64,000 bases of DNA from Chryseobacterium takakiae (lineage in GTDB: Bacteria; Bacteroidota; Bacteroidia; Flavobacteriales; Weeksellaceae): the NCBI RefSeq assembly GCF_900129385.1, contig NZ_FQVO01000007.1, positions 62,001 through 126,000 on the forward strand. The letters are read 5' to 3'. Below the pieces are notes generated by a model. That model searched no databases and was not told where the DNA came from. It saw only the letters and a list, made by a program, of their open reading frames with translations. Position numbers and translations under genes: made by a program. This document shows, in pieces, positions 16,937 to 25,606 of the stretch; within the stretch, counting starts at the first letter, position 1; every line of letters starts with the position of its first letter.

Positions 16937-18079
16937 ATGGAATTTCCGATTTTACTTATAGTTATTATTGCTTTGGCTCTTATTTTCGATTACATTAATG
17001 GTTTTCATGATGCAGCCAACTCAATCGCGACTATTGTTTCTACAAAAGTTTTAACCCCTTTCCAGGCTGTACTTTGGGCAGCTCTTTGGAATTTCGCGGC
17101 GTTTTTTATTGCTGCTTATATTATTGGCGAATTTAAAATCGGTAACACGATTGCCAAAACCGTCAATGAAAATTTTATCACTCTCGAAGTTATATTTTCC
17201 GGGCTTGTAGCCGCCATTGCATGGAATCTCCTTACCTGGTGGTTCGGAATCCCTTCCTCTTCTTCGCACACACTTATCGGAGGCTTTTTAGGAGCCGCGC
17301 TGATGCATGCCTTCATGATGGATTACCACGATGTGGCTGCTGCTCAGCCGGGACTTGGATTTTGGGACACCTTTAAAGAGGCTTTCAACCAGGTAACACA
17401 CCAGAGTGTTGTGAAATTTGATAAGGTAATTCCTATTTTCCTTTTCATTTTCATGGCTCCGATTATCGGGATGATTATCTCTATCATTATTACTTTAATT
17501 ATTGTTCACCTTTATAAAAAATCAAATCCGCATAAAGCAGATCAGTCATTCAAAAGATTACAGCTGGCTTCTTCAGCACTGTTCAGCTTAGGTCATGGCC
17601 TTAATGACGCTCAGAAGGTAATGGGAATTATTGGAGCTGCATTGATTTACTATCATGTGGAAATGCTTCAGGACCCGGTTTATCTTGCTATTCCTGCTGC
17701 CGGACGTTTTGATTATTTTGCTGAACATTATATCTGGGTTCCGTTAGTATCTTTCTTGGCGATCGGTTTAGGAACCATGAGCGGAGGCTGGAAGATCATC
17801 AAAACAATGGGAACTAAAATTACAAAAGTAACTTCCCTTGAAGGAGTAAGCGCAGAAACTGCGGGAGCAATCACTCTGTTTATTACGGATCATTTCGGAA
17901 TCCCTGTTTCTACAACACACACGATTACTGGTTCCATCATTGGGGTGGGTCTTACCAAAAGAGTATCTGCCGTACGATGGGGAATCACCGTGAGCCTTCT
18001 TTGGGCATGGGTTCTTACCATCCCTATCTCTGCAATTGTTGCGGGAATTATGTATCTCGTGGTTACATTTTTGTCTTAA
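16937..18079 (+). CDS. pit: Low-affinity inorganic phosphate transporter, PiT family
   Basis: A 380-residue inner-membrane carrier importing phosphate, usually as a metal-phosphate complex coupled to protons. The two inverted PiT signatures are visible: NGFHDAANSIATIVST near residue 20 and LGHGLNDAQKVMG near 220. A pair of SSSHT/STTHT-type motifs near 111 and 325 completes the pattern. About 10 membrane segments are present. It forms an operon with the DUF47 gene and ends at a good terminator (18106-18133). Confidence 0.93.
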   Translation: MEFPILLIVIIALALIFDYINGFHDAANSIATIVSTKVLTPFQAVLWAALWNFAAFFIAAYIIGEFKIGNTIAKTVNENFITLEVIFSGLVAAIAWNLLTWWFGIPSSSSHTLIGGFLGAALMHAFMMDYHDVAAAQPGLGFWDTFKEAFNQVTHQSVVKFDKVIPIFLFIFMAPIIGMIISIIITLIIVHLYKKSNPHKADQSFKRLQLASSALFSLGHGLNDAQKVMGIIGAALIYYHVEMLQDPVYLAIPAAGRFDYFAEHYIWVPLVSFLAIGLGTMSGGWKIIKTMGTKITKVTSLEGVSAETAGAITLFITDHFGIPVSTTHTITGSIIGVGLTKRVSAVRWGITVSLLWAWVLTIPISAIVAGIMYLVVTFLS

Positions 18080-18105
18080 AAACAAATTTATATTATACAA
18101 ATATT

Positions 18106-18133
18106 AACTTTGCTCATCCGGGCAAAGTTTTTT
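18106..18133 (+). terminator. Intrinsic terminator after pit
   Basis: An 8-bp stem AACTTTGC/GCAAAGTT with an 8-base loop and a T-run. Confidence 0.8.
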
Positions 18134-18185
18134 GCTTTAAAGGATGAGAAAATTTTTATAATTTTATAGTAGTTAATAGAATGTT

Positions 18186-18419
18186 ATGAGTACCGCAGAA
18201 TTGAAAATAGATCTAATTAACCAGATTACCCTGATAAAAGATAAAGCCAGGTTGAAAGAATTATTGCAGCTGCTGAAATTTCAGGAAGATCAATCCGTTT
18301 ATATAACCACTGATGAAGACAAAAGCGCCGTTTTTGAAGCCAGACGAGAAATTGAATATGGCAAAATTTCATCCGATGAAGATGTTCAAAAAGAAATTAA
18401 TGAATGGCTAAAAAAATAA
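18186..18419 (+). CDS. Antitoxin of a ParE/RelE-type pair
   Basis: A 77-residue acidic helical protein. It begins MSTAELKIDLINQI and has a predicted helical hairpin (about 5-32), then an acidic tail (EYGKISSDEDVQKEINEWLKK). Its size, charge and position, overlapping the toxin gene by 16 bases, are those of a small type II antitoxin common in Flavobacteriia. It should neutralise the toxin and repress the pair. No helix-turn-helix can be confirmed. The two genes sit alone between the pit terminator and the terminator at 18735. Confidence 0.75.
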   Translation: MSTAELKIDLINQITLIKDKARLKELLQLLKFQEDQSVYITTDEDKSAVFEARREIEYGKISSDEDVQKEINEWLKK

Positions 18420-18700
18420 TCTGGACGAATAAAGCCAAAAAGGAACTTATTGACATTTTAAAATATTGGATTGAAAGAAATCGATCTAACCTCTTCAGTA
18501 TAAAATTAAATAATTTAATTAAAGACCAGCTGAAATTAATTGCAGAATTCCCAGAATCCGGAAAGAAAACAGATATACCGAACGTCAGCATGAAAATTAT
18601 TCACAAATACCTTTTGTATTATGAATTGATAGACGGGAAAATTTATGTTTTGACAATTCGTCATGGAAATAAAAATCCTAAAACATTAAAATTGAAATAG
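18404..18700 (+). CDS. ParE/RelE superfamily toxin
   Basis: A 98-residue basic protein. Family features are the N-terminal WTNKAKKELIDILKYW helix, the middle segment LKLIAEFPESGKKTDIPN, and the C-terminal strand VLTIRHGNKNPKTL carrying the conserved Arg-His. This pattern fits ParE-type toxins, which block gyrase, or RelE-type mRNA nucleases; I favour ParE because of the overall layout but cannot exclude RelE. It overlaps its antitoxin by 16 bases, so translation is probably coupled. Confidence 0.82.
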   Translation: MAKKIIWTNKAKKELIDILKYWIERNRSNLFSIKLNNLIKDQLKLIAEFPESGKKTDIPNVSMKIIHKYLLYYELIDGKIYVLTIRHGNKNPKTLKLK

Positions 18701-18734
18701 ATTAACTTGGTTTAAATTATTAATAAAAAATTAA

Positions 18735-18765
18735 TTCCTCACCAGTAAAACGGTGAGGATTTTTG
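18735..18765 (+). terminator. Terminator after the toxin-antitoxin pair
   Basis: A stem CCTCACC/GGTGAGG (plus flanking A-T pairs) with an 8-base loop, followed by a T-run. Confidence 0.7.
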
Positions 18766-18789
18766 CTTTAAAAACCCCCGGAAAAATTG

Positions 18790-18797
18790 TATTTTTG
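18790..18797 (+). promoter_or_regulatory. -7 element of the polyprenyl synthase gene
   Basis: TATTTTTG matches TAnnTTTG, 18 bases upstream of the ATG at 18816. It lies inside the longer in-frame extension from 18753, which supports the shorter start. Confidence 0.5.
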
Positions 18798-18815
18798 CTC
18801 AAACTATTAGAATTT

Positions 18816-19787
18816 ATGGAATTTTTAGACAGATACCAGCAGATTGTTGCGGATGCGATTGCCAAATATACTTTCAAGGACAAGCCGACGGAGTTGTACG
18901 AACCGATGAACTATATCATTTCACACGGTGGGAAGCGTCTTCGCCCGATTATGGTGCTTATGGCTTGCGACCTTTTCGGTGGTAATCTGAACGAAGCCAT
19001 TAAGCCTGCTCTGGCGATTGAGTTTTTCCATAATTTTACCCTGATTCATGACGATATCATGGATGAGGCTCCACTGAGAAGAAATAAGCCCACCATTCAC
19101 ACACTGCACGGAATCAATGTGGGAATTCTTTCAGGAGACGGGCTCATGTTGAAAGCTTATAAATTCTTTGAAGATCTGGAACCTGAAACCTTCAAAGCCT
19201 GTATCAGGATATTCACGCACACCGGGCTCCTTTTGTGCGAAGGGCAGCAATATGATATTAATTTTGAAACTCAGGAAAACGTAACTTTTGATGATTACAT
19301 CAGAATGATTACCTATAAAACCGGAGTTTTGAGCGCTTCATCATTCGAAATCGGAGCGTTGATAGCCAAGGCCAACTTTAAAGATGCGAAAGCAATTTTC
19401 AACTTTGGGAAACATATAGGGATTGCGTTTCAGATTATGGACGATTATCTAGATGTATTCGGAGACCAGGCACAGTTCGGGAAAAAACATGCCGGAGATA
19501 TTTACGAAAATAAAAAAACGGTTCTTTACCTGATGGCAAGAGAGCACGCAACAGAAGAAGAAAGAAAAGAATTGGACTACTGGTACTCGAAAAAAACTGA
19601 TAATATCGATAAAGTCTATGGCGTAGAGAAGATCTTCAGAAGAACGAAAGTAGACGAAAAAGCATTGCGACTGATTGAAAAACATAATGAAATCGGGCAG
19701 AGCTATCTTCAGAAAATTGATATTCCGGATGAAAAGAAAAAGCCGTTTGCAGAGCTGGCCAATTACTTATTAAGAAGAGAAAGCTAA
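18816..19787 (+). CDS. Polyprenyl synthetase (all-trans prenyl diphosphate synthase)
   Basis: A 323-residue cytoplasmic enzyme extending allylic diphosphates with isopentenyl diphosphate. The first Asp-rich motif is HDDIMDEAPLRR and the second is IMDDYLDVFGD, both intact. It is probably the geranylgeranyl or longer-chain enzyme that feeds menaquinone or carrier lipid; chain length cannot be fixed by eye. The start is the ATG at 18816 (MEFLDRYQQI). An upstream GTG at 18753 is in frame, but a terminator and a -7 element occupy that space. Confidence 0.9.
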   Translation: MEFLDRYQQIVADAIAKYTFKDKPTELYEPMNYIISHGGKRLRPIMVLMACDLFGGNLNEAIKPALAIEFFHNFTLIHDDIMDEAPLRRNKPTIHTLHGINVGILSGDGLMLKAYKFFEDLEPETFKACIRIFTHTGLLLCEGQQYDINFETQENVTFDDYIRMITYKTGVLSASSFEIGALIAKANFKDAKAIFNFGKHIGIAFQIMDDYLDVFGDQAQFGKKHAGDIYENKKTVLYLMAREHATEEERKELDYWYSKKTDNIDKVYGVEKIFRRTKVDEKALRLIEKHNEIGQSYLQKIDIPDEKKKPFAELANYLLRRES

Positions 19788-19793
19788 AGTATT

Positions 19794-19844
19794 AATTTGA
19801 AAATGTACCAATTTTAAAATTCTAAATTGTTTCATTTTCAAATT
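19794..19844. repeat. AT-rich intergenic inverted repeat
   Basis: A perfect 12-bp inverted repeat (AATTTGAAAATG at 19794-19805, complement at 19833-19844) around a 27-base AT loop, in the gap before the GSCFA gene. No T-tract. Confidence 0.5.
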
Positions 19845-19863
19845 TCAAAATTTTCAAAATGGA

Positions 19864-20823
19864 ATGAAGTTCAGGACAGAAGTTGACATTAAAGAATCGC
19901 AGAAGAAAATCAGGCTTGAGGATAAAATATTTTCAATCGGCTCTTGTTTTGCTTCGGAAATGTCCGATCTTTTCAGTCAAGGACAAGTTCAGTCGCTGAA
20001 TAATCCTTTCGGAACCGTTTTTAATCCCTTTTCGATCAGCAATTCGGTGAAAAGGCTTCATGATGCGGAATTTTATCATGAGGACGAATTAATCACGTTT
20101 AACGACGAATTTATTTCGCTGGACCATCACACCAGTTTTGATACAAGATATATTCACCAGACATTAAATAAAATCAATGCTAAAATAGAAGAAGGAAATT
20201 CTTTTCTTCAGGAAACGGATTGGGTAATTATCACGTACGGAACGTCTTTCATCTACGAATTTCTTCCCAAACAAAAGCTGGTCGCCAACTGTCATAAAAT
20301 TCCGCAGAAATTCTTCGAAAAAAGATTGCTGAGCCATCAGGAAATTACAGATTCCATATACAATACGATACTGAACCTGAATGATATCTGTCAGGATGAT
20401 GTTCAGATTCTCTTTACGGTTTCTCCGGTTCGGCATACAAAAGACGGAATGATTGAAAATCAATTAAGTAAATCGAAACTGATTACGGCGGTTCATGAAG
20501 CGATTCAGCAGTTTGAAAACTGTCATTACCTTCCGGTATACGAAGTTCTGATGGATGATTTAAGAGATTACCGTTTTTATAAAGAAGATCTGATCCATCC
20601 GAATACTCAGGCGGTGAATTATATCTTTGAGAAATTCGGAAATGCTTATTTTGCGGATGAAACCAAAGATTTTATCAAAGAGAATTTCAAGATCAACAAA
20701 GCACTGGAACACAGGACCGATGACGAAAAAGATCCGAAGTATATCGAGTTTAAAGAAAAGCTAAACCAAAAAATAGAAGCTCAGCGGCAGAAAGTAAAAC
20801 ATAAAATATTTTCCAATGCCTGA
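19864..20823 (+). CDS. GSCFA domain-containing protein
   Basis: A 319-residue protein of the GSCFA family (SGNH hydrolase-like fold). The name motif is exact: SIGSCFASEM at residues 24-33. A block with D and H near 235-245 (EDLIHPNTQAVNYIFEKFG) matches the late catalytic block of SGNH hydrolases. An esterase role on a sugar or lipid is plausible, but no substrate is known to me. No signal peptide is seen. It overlaps the DUF4269 gene by 8 bases. Confidence 0.88.
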   Translation: MKFRTEVDIKESQKKIRLEDKIFSIGSCFASEMSDLFSQGQVQSLNNPFGTVFNPFSISNSVKRLHDAEFYHEDELITFNDEFISLDHHTSFDTRYIHQTLNKINAKIEEGNSFLQETDWVIITYGTSFIYEFLPKQKLVANCHKIPQKFFEKRLLSHQEITDSIYNTILNLNDICQDDVQILFTVSPVRHTKDGMIENQLSKSKLITAVHEAIQQFENCHYLPVYEVLMDDLRDYRFYKEDLIHPNTQAVNYIFEKFGNAYFADETKDFIKENFKINKALEHRTDDEKDPKYIEFKEKLNQKIEAQRQKVKHKIFSNA

Positions 20824-21355
20824 TTTTACCACCATCGAATACCTGAAATCAGGAAATGAAAGACAGCAAAAAGCTTATCAGCTTCTTTCAAAATATCGCT
20901 TCTTTGAAAAACTACAAGCATATTCTCCAATTTTAGCCGGAACGATTCCTATTGAAATTGATGTTGAAGGCAGCGACCTTGATATCATCTGTGAAGTTGA
21001 TCTCAGCTTTGAAGAAGATTTTTTAGATGAACTAATGTTTAGTGAATTTATTCCTGGAAATAATGATGTTAAGGTAAATTATCCGGTGATTGATGGTGAA
21101 AAATGTATCGTTCTTAATTTTGTGCTGGAAGATTTTCCCATCGAAATTTTCGGACAAAATATACCTACGATACAGCAGAACGCCTATCTCCATATGATAA
21201 CAGAATATCGAATTTTGCAGGAAAAAGGAGAAGATTTTAAACAAAAAATAATACAGTTAAAACAGCAGGGAATGAAGACGGAGCCGGCTTTCGGGCTGTT
21301 GCTGGGGCTTAAAAATCCCTACAAAGACCTGTTAAAATTATATAAAAATGATTGA
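20816..21355 (+). CDS. DUF4269 family protein
   Basis: A 179-residue protein matching DUF4269: YLKSGNERQQKAY near residue 9, then GTIPIEIDVEGSDLDIICEV near 42-61. The GSDLDI element resembles the paired-Asp motif of nucleotidyltransferases, so a minimal nucleotidyltransferase fold is possible; this is inference. It overlaps both neighbours by 8 bases, so translational coupling with GSCFA and TatD is likely. Confidence 0.88.
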   Translation: MPDFTTIEYLKSGNERQQKAYQLLSKYRFFEKLQAYSPILAGTIPIEIDVEGSDLDIICEVDLSFEEDFLDELMFSEFIPGNNDVKVNYPVIDGEKCIVLNFVLEDFPIEIFGQNIPTIQQNAYLHMITEYRILQEKGEDFKQKIIQLKQQGMKTEPAFGLLLGLKNPYKDLLKLYKND

Positions 21356-22109
21356 TACCCATACGCATCTATACGCAGAAGAATTTGATGAAGACAGGAA
21401 AGAGGCTATTCAAAGAGCAATAAATAAAGGAATAACCGAATTTTATCTTCCCGCCATCGATTCAGAATCGCACGATAAAATGCTTCAGCTGGAAGCGGAA
21501 TATCCGGGACAGATTTTTTCCATGATGGGCCTTCATCCATGTTATGTGAAACCTGAAACCTGGGAAAAAGAATTGGAAATCGTTAAAAATTATCTTGATG
21601 AAAGAGATTTTCCCGCCATCGGTGAAATCGGAATTGATCTGTATTGGGACAAAACCACGCTGGATATTCAGGTGAAAGCTTTTGAGCAGCAGATCGACTG
21701 GGCCATCGAAAAAGATTTGCCGATTGTGATTCATACGCGTGAAAGTTTTGATGAAACATTTGAAGTGCTGGAAAGAAAGAAGCACCCGAAACTGAGAGGG
21801 ATTTTCCATTGTTTTTCAGGAAACCTTGAGCAGGCAAAACATGCCATTGATCTTAATTTTATCCTCGGAATCGGTGGAGTAGTCACCTTTAAAAACGGGA
21901 AAATAGACCAATTCCTGAATGAAATTCCTTTAGATAAAATCGTTCTCGAAACAGATTCTCCTTACCTCGCGCCGGTTCCGCACCGTGGAAAAAGAAATGA
22001 AAGCTCGTATCTTGATCTGGTTGCCGGAAAGCTCGTGAATATCTACGGAAAAGACTTTACGGAAATTGACAGGATAACGACAGAAAATGCAAGGAATTTA
22101 TTTAAATAG
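21348..22109 (+). CDS. tatD: TatD family metal-dependent DNase
   Basis: A 253-residue TIM-barrel metallohydrolase of the TatD family. Metal ligands are visible in order: H5 and H7 in IDTHTHLYAEEF, E in GEIGIDLYWD, H in VIHTRESF, H in GIFHCFSGNL and D in ETDSPYLAPVPHRG. Members have 3'-5' DNase activity and act in repair or DNA turnover. It is the last gene of the overlapping GSCFA-DUF4269-TatD trio, ending before a terminator shared with the convergent helicase gene. Confidence 0.92.
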   Translation: MIDTHTHLYAEEFDEDRKEAIQRAINKGITEFYLPAIDSESHDKMLQLEAEYPGQIFSMMGLHPCYVKPETWEKELEIVKNYLDERDFPAIGEIGIDLYWDKTTLDIQVKAFEQQIDWAIEKDLPIVIHTRESFDETFEVLERKKHPKLRGIFHCFSGNLEQAKHAIDLNFILGIGGVVTFKNGKIDQFLNEIPLDKIVLETDSPYLAPVPHRGKRNESSYLDLVAGKLVNIYGKDFTEIDRITTENARNLFK

Positions 22110-22175
22110 TAATTTCAATAGGAACGGACTTCCGTTTTTCAAAATCAAAAGTTCAGCCGGCTTCAGCCAAAACAT

Positions 22176-22203
22176 AAAAAGTCTTCCAAACGGAAGACTT
22201 TTT
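22176..22203. terminator. Bidirectional terminator between tatD and the RhlE-like helicase
   Basis: A perfect 12-bp stem (AAAAAGTCTTCC/GGAAGACTTTTT) with loop AAAC gives T-runs on both strands. Confidence 0.85.
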
Positions 22204-22204
22204 A

Positions 22205-23509
22205 TTATTTTTTTCTTGTAAAATTTTTGTTCTTAGGCTTTTTAAATCCTGTAGGAGCGGCTGAAGAATCCGGTTTATTCCTGTTTTTTGATCTTGGAGC
22301 ACCGGATCTTGAAGATTTCGGCTTATCTGAAGCGGGAGTAAAGGGTTTGTTATTAGAATCCCTCTTCTGGACCACAAGATTATCAGTATGAAACGGATGA
22401 TCCTTAATCACCGGAATTTTTTTCCCGATCAGTTTTTCAGTGCTTTTCAGGTTTAATAAATCCAGGCCGTCTACAAAAGAGATGGAAGTTCCTTCTGCAC
22501 CGGCTCTTCCTGTTCTTCCGATTCGGTGGACATACGTTTCGGAAACATCGGAAAGCTCAAAATTAATCACGAATTTCAGCTCATCAATATCAATTCCTCT
22601 CGCTGCAATATCGGTTGCCACCAAAACCCTTGTTTTGCCGGATTTAAAATTATTTAACGCATTCTGACGTGCATTCTGCGATTTATTACCGTGAATAGCT
22701 TCTGTTGTGATCTGATCTTTCTGAAGTTTTCTTGCGATTTTATCGGCGCCGTGTTTTGTTCTCGAAAAAACAAGAACAGAATCCGAGATATCATTCTTTA
22801 AAATATGCGTTAAAAGATTCAGCTTATTTTCTTTTTCAACAAAATAGACAGATTGCTTTATCGTATCCGCAGTTGATGAAACCGGTGTTACTTCTACTTT
22901 TACAGGATTGTTCAGAATAGAATCTGCCAATTTCTGTATTTCTGCCGGCATGGTAGCGGAGAAAAATAAGGTTTGCCTTTTCTGGGGTAATAGTTTAATA
23001 ACTCTCTTCACGTCATGTACAAAACCCATGTCCAGCATCCTGTCGGCTTCGTCCAATACAAAGATTTCAAGATTTTTAAGGCTGATGATTCCCTGAGCAA
23101 TAAAATCCAGTAATCTTCCCGGTGTTGCTACAAGGATATCTACTCCTTTTTTCAACGCAGCTTCCTGGTTTCCCTGTTTTACACCTCCGAATATCACAAG
23201 ATGTTTTAAAGGTAAATATTTTCCGTACGCTTTGATGTTTTCTTCAATCTGGATAGCCAGCTCTCTTGTCGGCGTTAAAATTAAAGCCTTGATATTTTTG
23301 TTTGGAAATTTGTTCTGAGAAAGATTCTGAAGGATAGGAATGGCAAAAGCGGCCGTTTTTCCTGTTCCTGTCTGTGCGCATCCTAAAAAGTCCCTTCCTT
23401 TCGTAATTTCCGGAATCGATTTTTCCTGGATTGGAGTAGGGTTGGTATATCCTTGTTCCTGAATTGCCTTGGCAATAGGTTCTATTAAATTTAGATCTGT
23501 AAAATTCAA
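22205..23509 (-). CDS. DEAD-box RNA helicase, RhlE-like
   Basis: A 434-residue RNA helicase. Motifs in order: [10 protein letters not shown], the Q-motif region [65 protein letters not shown], and [12 protein letters not shown]. The tail beyond residue 375 is basic and low complexity ([18 protein letters not shown]), as in RhlE proteins that act on ribosome precursors. A hairpin at 23539-23561 sits at the 5' end of its likely transcript. It stands apart from the DbpA-tailed helicase at 14444. Confidence 0.92.
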   Translation of the reverse strand: MNFTDLNLIEPIAKAIQEQGYTNPTPIQEKSIPEITKGRDFLGCAQTGTGKTAAFAIPILQNLSQNKFPNKNIKALILTPTRELAIQIEENIKAYGKYLPLKHLVIFGGVKQGNQEAALKKGVDILVATPGRLLDFIAQGIISLKNLEIFVLDEADRMLDMGFVHDVKRVIKLLPQKRQTLFFSATMPAEIQKLADSILNNPVKVEVTPVSSTADTIKQSVYFVEKENKLNLLTHILKNDISDSVLVFSRTKHGADKIARKLQKDQITTEAIHGNKSQNARQNALNNFKSGKTRVLVATDIAARGIDIDELKFVINFELSDVSETYVHRIGRTGRAGAEGTSISFVDGLDLLNLKSTEKLIGKKIPVIKDHPFHTDNLVVQKRDSNNKPFTPASDKPKSSRSGAPRSKNRNKPDSSAAPTGFKKPKNKNFTRKK

Positions 23510-23538
23510 ATGAATTGTTTTTTTATAATTACAACAAA

Positions 23539-23561
23539 AATTCCTTCATTTTGAAGGAATT
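23539..23561 (-). terminator. Hairpin between the DUF6438 gene and the RhlE-like helicase gene
   Basis: A perfect 10-bp stem AATTCCTTCA/TGAAGGAATT with a 3-base loop. On the minus strand a T-run follows, so it can end DUF6438 transcription; it also lies in the leader of the helicase gene, just after the TACCTTTG element. Confidence 0.6.
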
Positions 23562-23569
23562 ATATTTTG

Positions 23570-23577
23570 CAAAGGTA
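23570..23577 (-). promoter_or_regulatory. Probable -7 element of the RhlE-like helicase gene
   Basis: It reads TACCTTTG on the minus strand, matching TAnnTTTG. The predicted start point falls just before the hairpin at 23539-23561. No clear -33 element. Confidence 0.45.
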
Positions 23578-23598
23578 GCTTAAATATTTTGAATGTGA

Positions 23599-24087
23599 TT
23601 AATTCACTTTCGTCCACTGCTGGTTCTTTCTCAAATCTTCAAAAAAATGATACAGTTCCGAAAGTTTTTCACTTCCTTTTTTACCGTAATCTTCTACATG
23701 TTTTGAGGTTCCGTCTGTAAATTTTATTCTTAAATGAGAAGAAGGAAGATCGGTTACATTTTTTTCTCCATAATTGTTATTCAGATTTTTTACATCCAGT
23801 CCGTTGAGCATAGAGATCAATTTATTGTAATCATCTTGTTTAATCGTTCCTTTGAACGTTCCTTCGCGTGGCTTTGAGAATTCATCCTTTGAAGGCCTGT
23901 CGCTGAAGTTAAAATGTTCCGCTTCAAAAACAGCCGTTCTGTCTGCATTGATGGTCATCTTAAAAACCGGACAAAATCCGAAGCAAGGTGTTGCTTCATA
24001 CTCAATAACAGAATATTTTGAATTCATTTTCCGGGAATTGCATGAAAATAAAACGATAAAGGCAAAAAGCCCGAATAGATATTTCAT
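23599..24087 (-). CDS. DUF6438 domain lipoprotein
   Basis: A 162-residue predicted lipoprotein. The signal ends at C16 (IVLFSC). The mature part carries the EYEATPCFGFCPVFKMTI segment with paired cysteines that I associate with the DUF6438 family, followed by EGTFKGTIKQDDYNKL. The function is unknown. The frame is open up to 24198, but the lipoprotein signal fixes the start at the ATG at 24087. It is monocistronic, preceded by 455 bases without a gene. Confidence 0.82.
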   Translation of the reverse strand: MKYLFGLFAFIVLFSCNSRKMNSKYSVIEYEATPCFGFCPVFKMTINADRTAVFEAEHFNFSDRPSKDEFSKPREGTFKGTIKQDDYNKLISMLNGLDVKNLNNNYGEKNVTDLPSSHLRIKFTDGTSKHVEDYGKKGSEKLSELYHFFEDLRKNQQWTKVN

Positions 24088-24542
24088 AATTTTAAATTTG
24101 GATTGAATTCTTTCAATAATTATTCCAAAAAACCAAGTATGGAAAGGGGGTGACATAAATTTAACAAAGGAAATTTTCAGAGTATAAAATTTATTCAAAT
24201 AAAGCCCATTTAAATCATACTTAATACGTTTTATAGCTTTTCTTAATTTCTAAATTAAAATAAACTTTGTTTATTCTTAAAGTTAGCATTAACATTAAGA
24301 ATTTTAGTAAGTTAAACCGACTGTGATTAAGAAATCAATACATTGATTTTTATTAAGTTTTTTTAAGCTAATGGAGCTTAATTTCTTAATGGTAAAATAA
24401 ATTCCAAATTAAAAAGACTTATAATCAATCCAATAATTTAACTAAATTTAAATCATTTAAATTCATCTGAAAAAGCTGAACCCCGGGTTCTTTCCCGAGG
24501 TTCTATATTTTAATAATATTCTATTTGAAATAGTCTGATTTC
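24088..24542. other. 455-base AT-rich gap with nested palindromes
   Basis: No gene is supported. It holds an 18-base palindrome AAATCAATACATTGATTT (24332-24349), an inverted repeat TTAAGCT/AGCTTAA (24363-24381) and many CTTAA/TTAAG words. An obg terminator occupies 24478-24503. The region may contain a control site or small RNA, but nothing decisive is visible. Confidence 0.4.
24478..24503 (-). terminator. Terminator after obg
   Basis: A 10-bp stem (GAACCTCGGG/CCCGGGGTTC, one mismatch) with a 6-base loop downstream of the obg stop; a short T-run follows on the minus strand. Confidence 0.55.
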
Positions 24543-25526
24543 TTATCCGTGAAGCTGCTTCCAGACCGCATCTTTCAGTTCCATAAGACCTTCTCCTGTA
24601 ACACCGGAGAAAAATAATGGCTGTTTGTTTTCGGGGAATTCTGCCGCGATTTCCTTTTTCAATTCGTCATCCAGAAGATCTGATTTTGAAACGGAAACGA
24701 TGAAATCTTTATCCAGCAATTCGGGATTGTATTCTTTCAGTTCATTTTCAAGGATCTTAAACTCCTGGAAATGATCTTCGGAATCGGCTGGAATTAAAAA
24801 TAACAAAATTGAATTTCTTTCAATATGTCTTAAAAATCGGTGTCCCAATCCTTTACCTTCCGCTGCGCCTTCAATAATTCCCGGAATATCGGCCATTACA
24901 AAAGATTTGTAATTTCTGTAATCCACAATTCCCAAATTCGGTGTTAAAGTCGTAAATGCGTAATCGGCAATTTTTGGTTTGGCCGCTGAAACGGATGCTA
25001 ATAAAGTAGATTTTCCGGCATTCGGGAAACCTACAAGGCCTACATCTGCAAGGATTTTAAGCTCAAAAGTAACGTAACCTTCCTGTCCGTCCATTCCAGG
25101 CTGTGCATATCTCGGCGTCTGGTTGGTAGAAGATTTGAAGTGCTCGTTTCCGAGGCCGCCTTTTCCGCCTTCCATCAGGATGATTTCCTGGCCATCTTCC
25201 AAAATTTCTCCGATGATTTCCCCGTCTTCATTTTTAGCAATCGTCCCGATCGGAACTTCGATGTATACATCGGCTCCGTACGCTCCGGTCAGCTGGTTTT
25301 TTCCTCCGTTTTCACCGCGTTCCGCTTTTACGTGACGCGTATAACGAAGGGGAAGTAAAGTCCACTCATTGGCATTCCCTTTCATGATGACGTGGCCTCC
25401 GCGGCCTCCGTCACCTCCGTCTGGACCACCTTTCGGAATATATTTTTCGCGGCGAAGATGGGCAGAACCTGCACCTCCGTGGCCGCTTTTACAATGAATC
25501 TTTACGTAATCTACAAAATTTGACAT
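24543..25526 (-). CDS. obg: GTPase Obg/CgtA
   Basis: A 327-residue essential GTPase acting in large-subunit ribosome assembly. The glycine-rich Obg fold fills residues 1-158 ([20 protein letters not shown] and [10 protein letters not shown]). The G domain follows with G1 [11 protein letters not shown]3 DIPGIIEGA and a G4-like SKSD. The extra C-terminal domain found in some species is absent, as usual in Bacteroidota. It lies downstream of adk on the same strand; the pair is separated by an 80-base gap with an inverted repeat. Confidence 0.95.
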   Translation of the reverse strand: MSNFVDYVKIHCKSGHGGAGSAHLRREKYIPKGGPDGGDGGRGGHVIMKGNANEWTLLPLRYTRHVKAERGENGGKNQLTGAYGADVYIEVPIGTIAKNEDGEIIGEILEDGQEIILMEGGKGGLGNEHFKSSTNQTPRYAQPGMDGQEGYVTFELKILADVGLVGFPNAGKSTLLASVSAAKPKIADYAFTTLTPNLGIVDYRNYKSFVMADIPGIIEGAAEGKGLGHRFLRHIERNSILLFLIPADSEDHFQEFKILENELKEYNPELLDKDFIVSVSKSDLLDDELKKEIAAEFPENKQPLFFSGVTGEGLMELKDAVWKQLHG

Positions 25527-25551
25527 AATTTTAATTCAAGGTTTAATGTTG

Positions 25552-25593
25552 AAGGTTCAAAGTTTTAACCTTGAATTTGGAACTTTGAACCTT
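25552..25593. repeat. AT-rich intergenic inverted repeat
   Basis: A perfect 13-bp inverted repeat AAGGTTCAAAGTT (25552-25564) with its complement at 25581-25593, between adk and obg. No clear T-tract; it belongs to the same style of intergenic element as that at 9121. Confidence 0.6.
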
Positions 25594-25606
25594 GAATCAA
25601 AAATTT

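Noticed and set aside
14444..23509. Two DEAD-box helicases as a recent duplication
   Set aside because: Their C-terminal parts are of different types (DbpA-like domain versus basic RhlE tail) and their core motifs differ, so they are separate old families.
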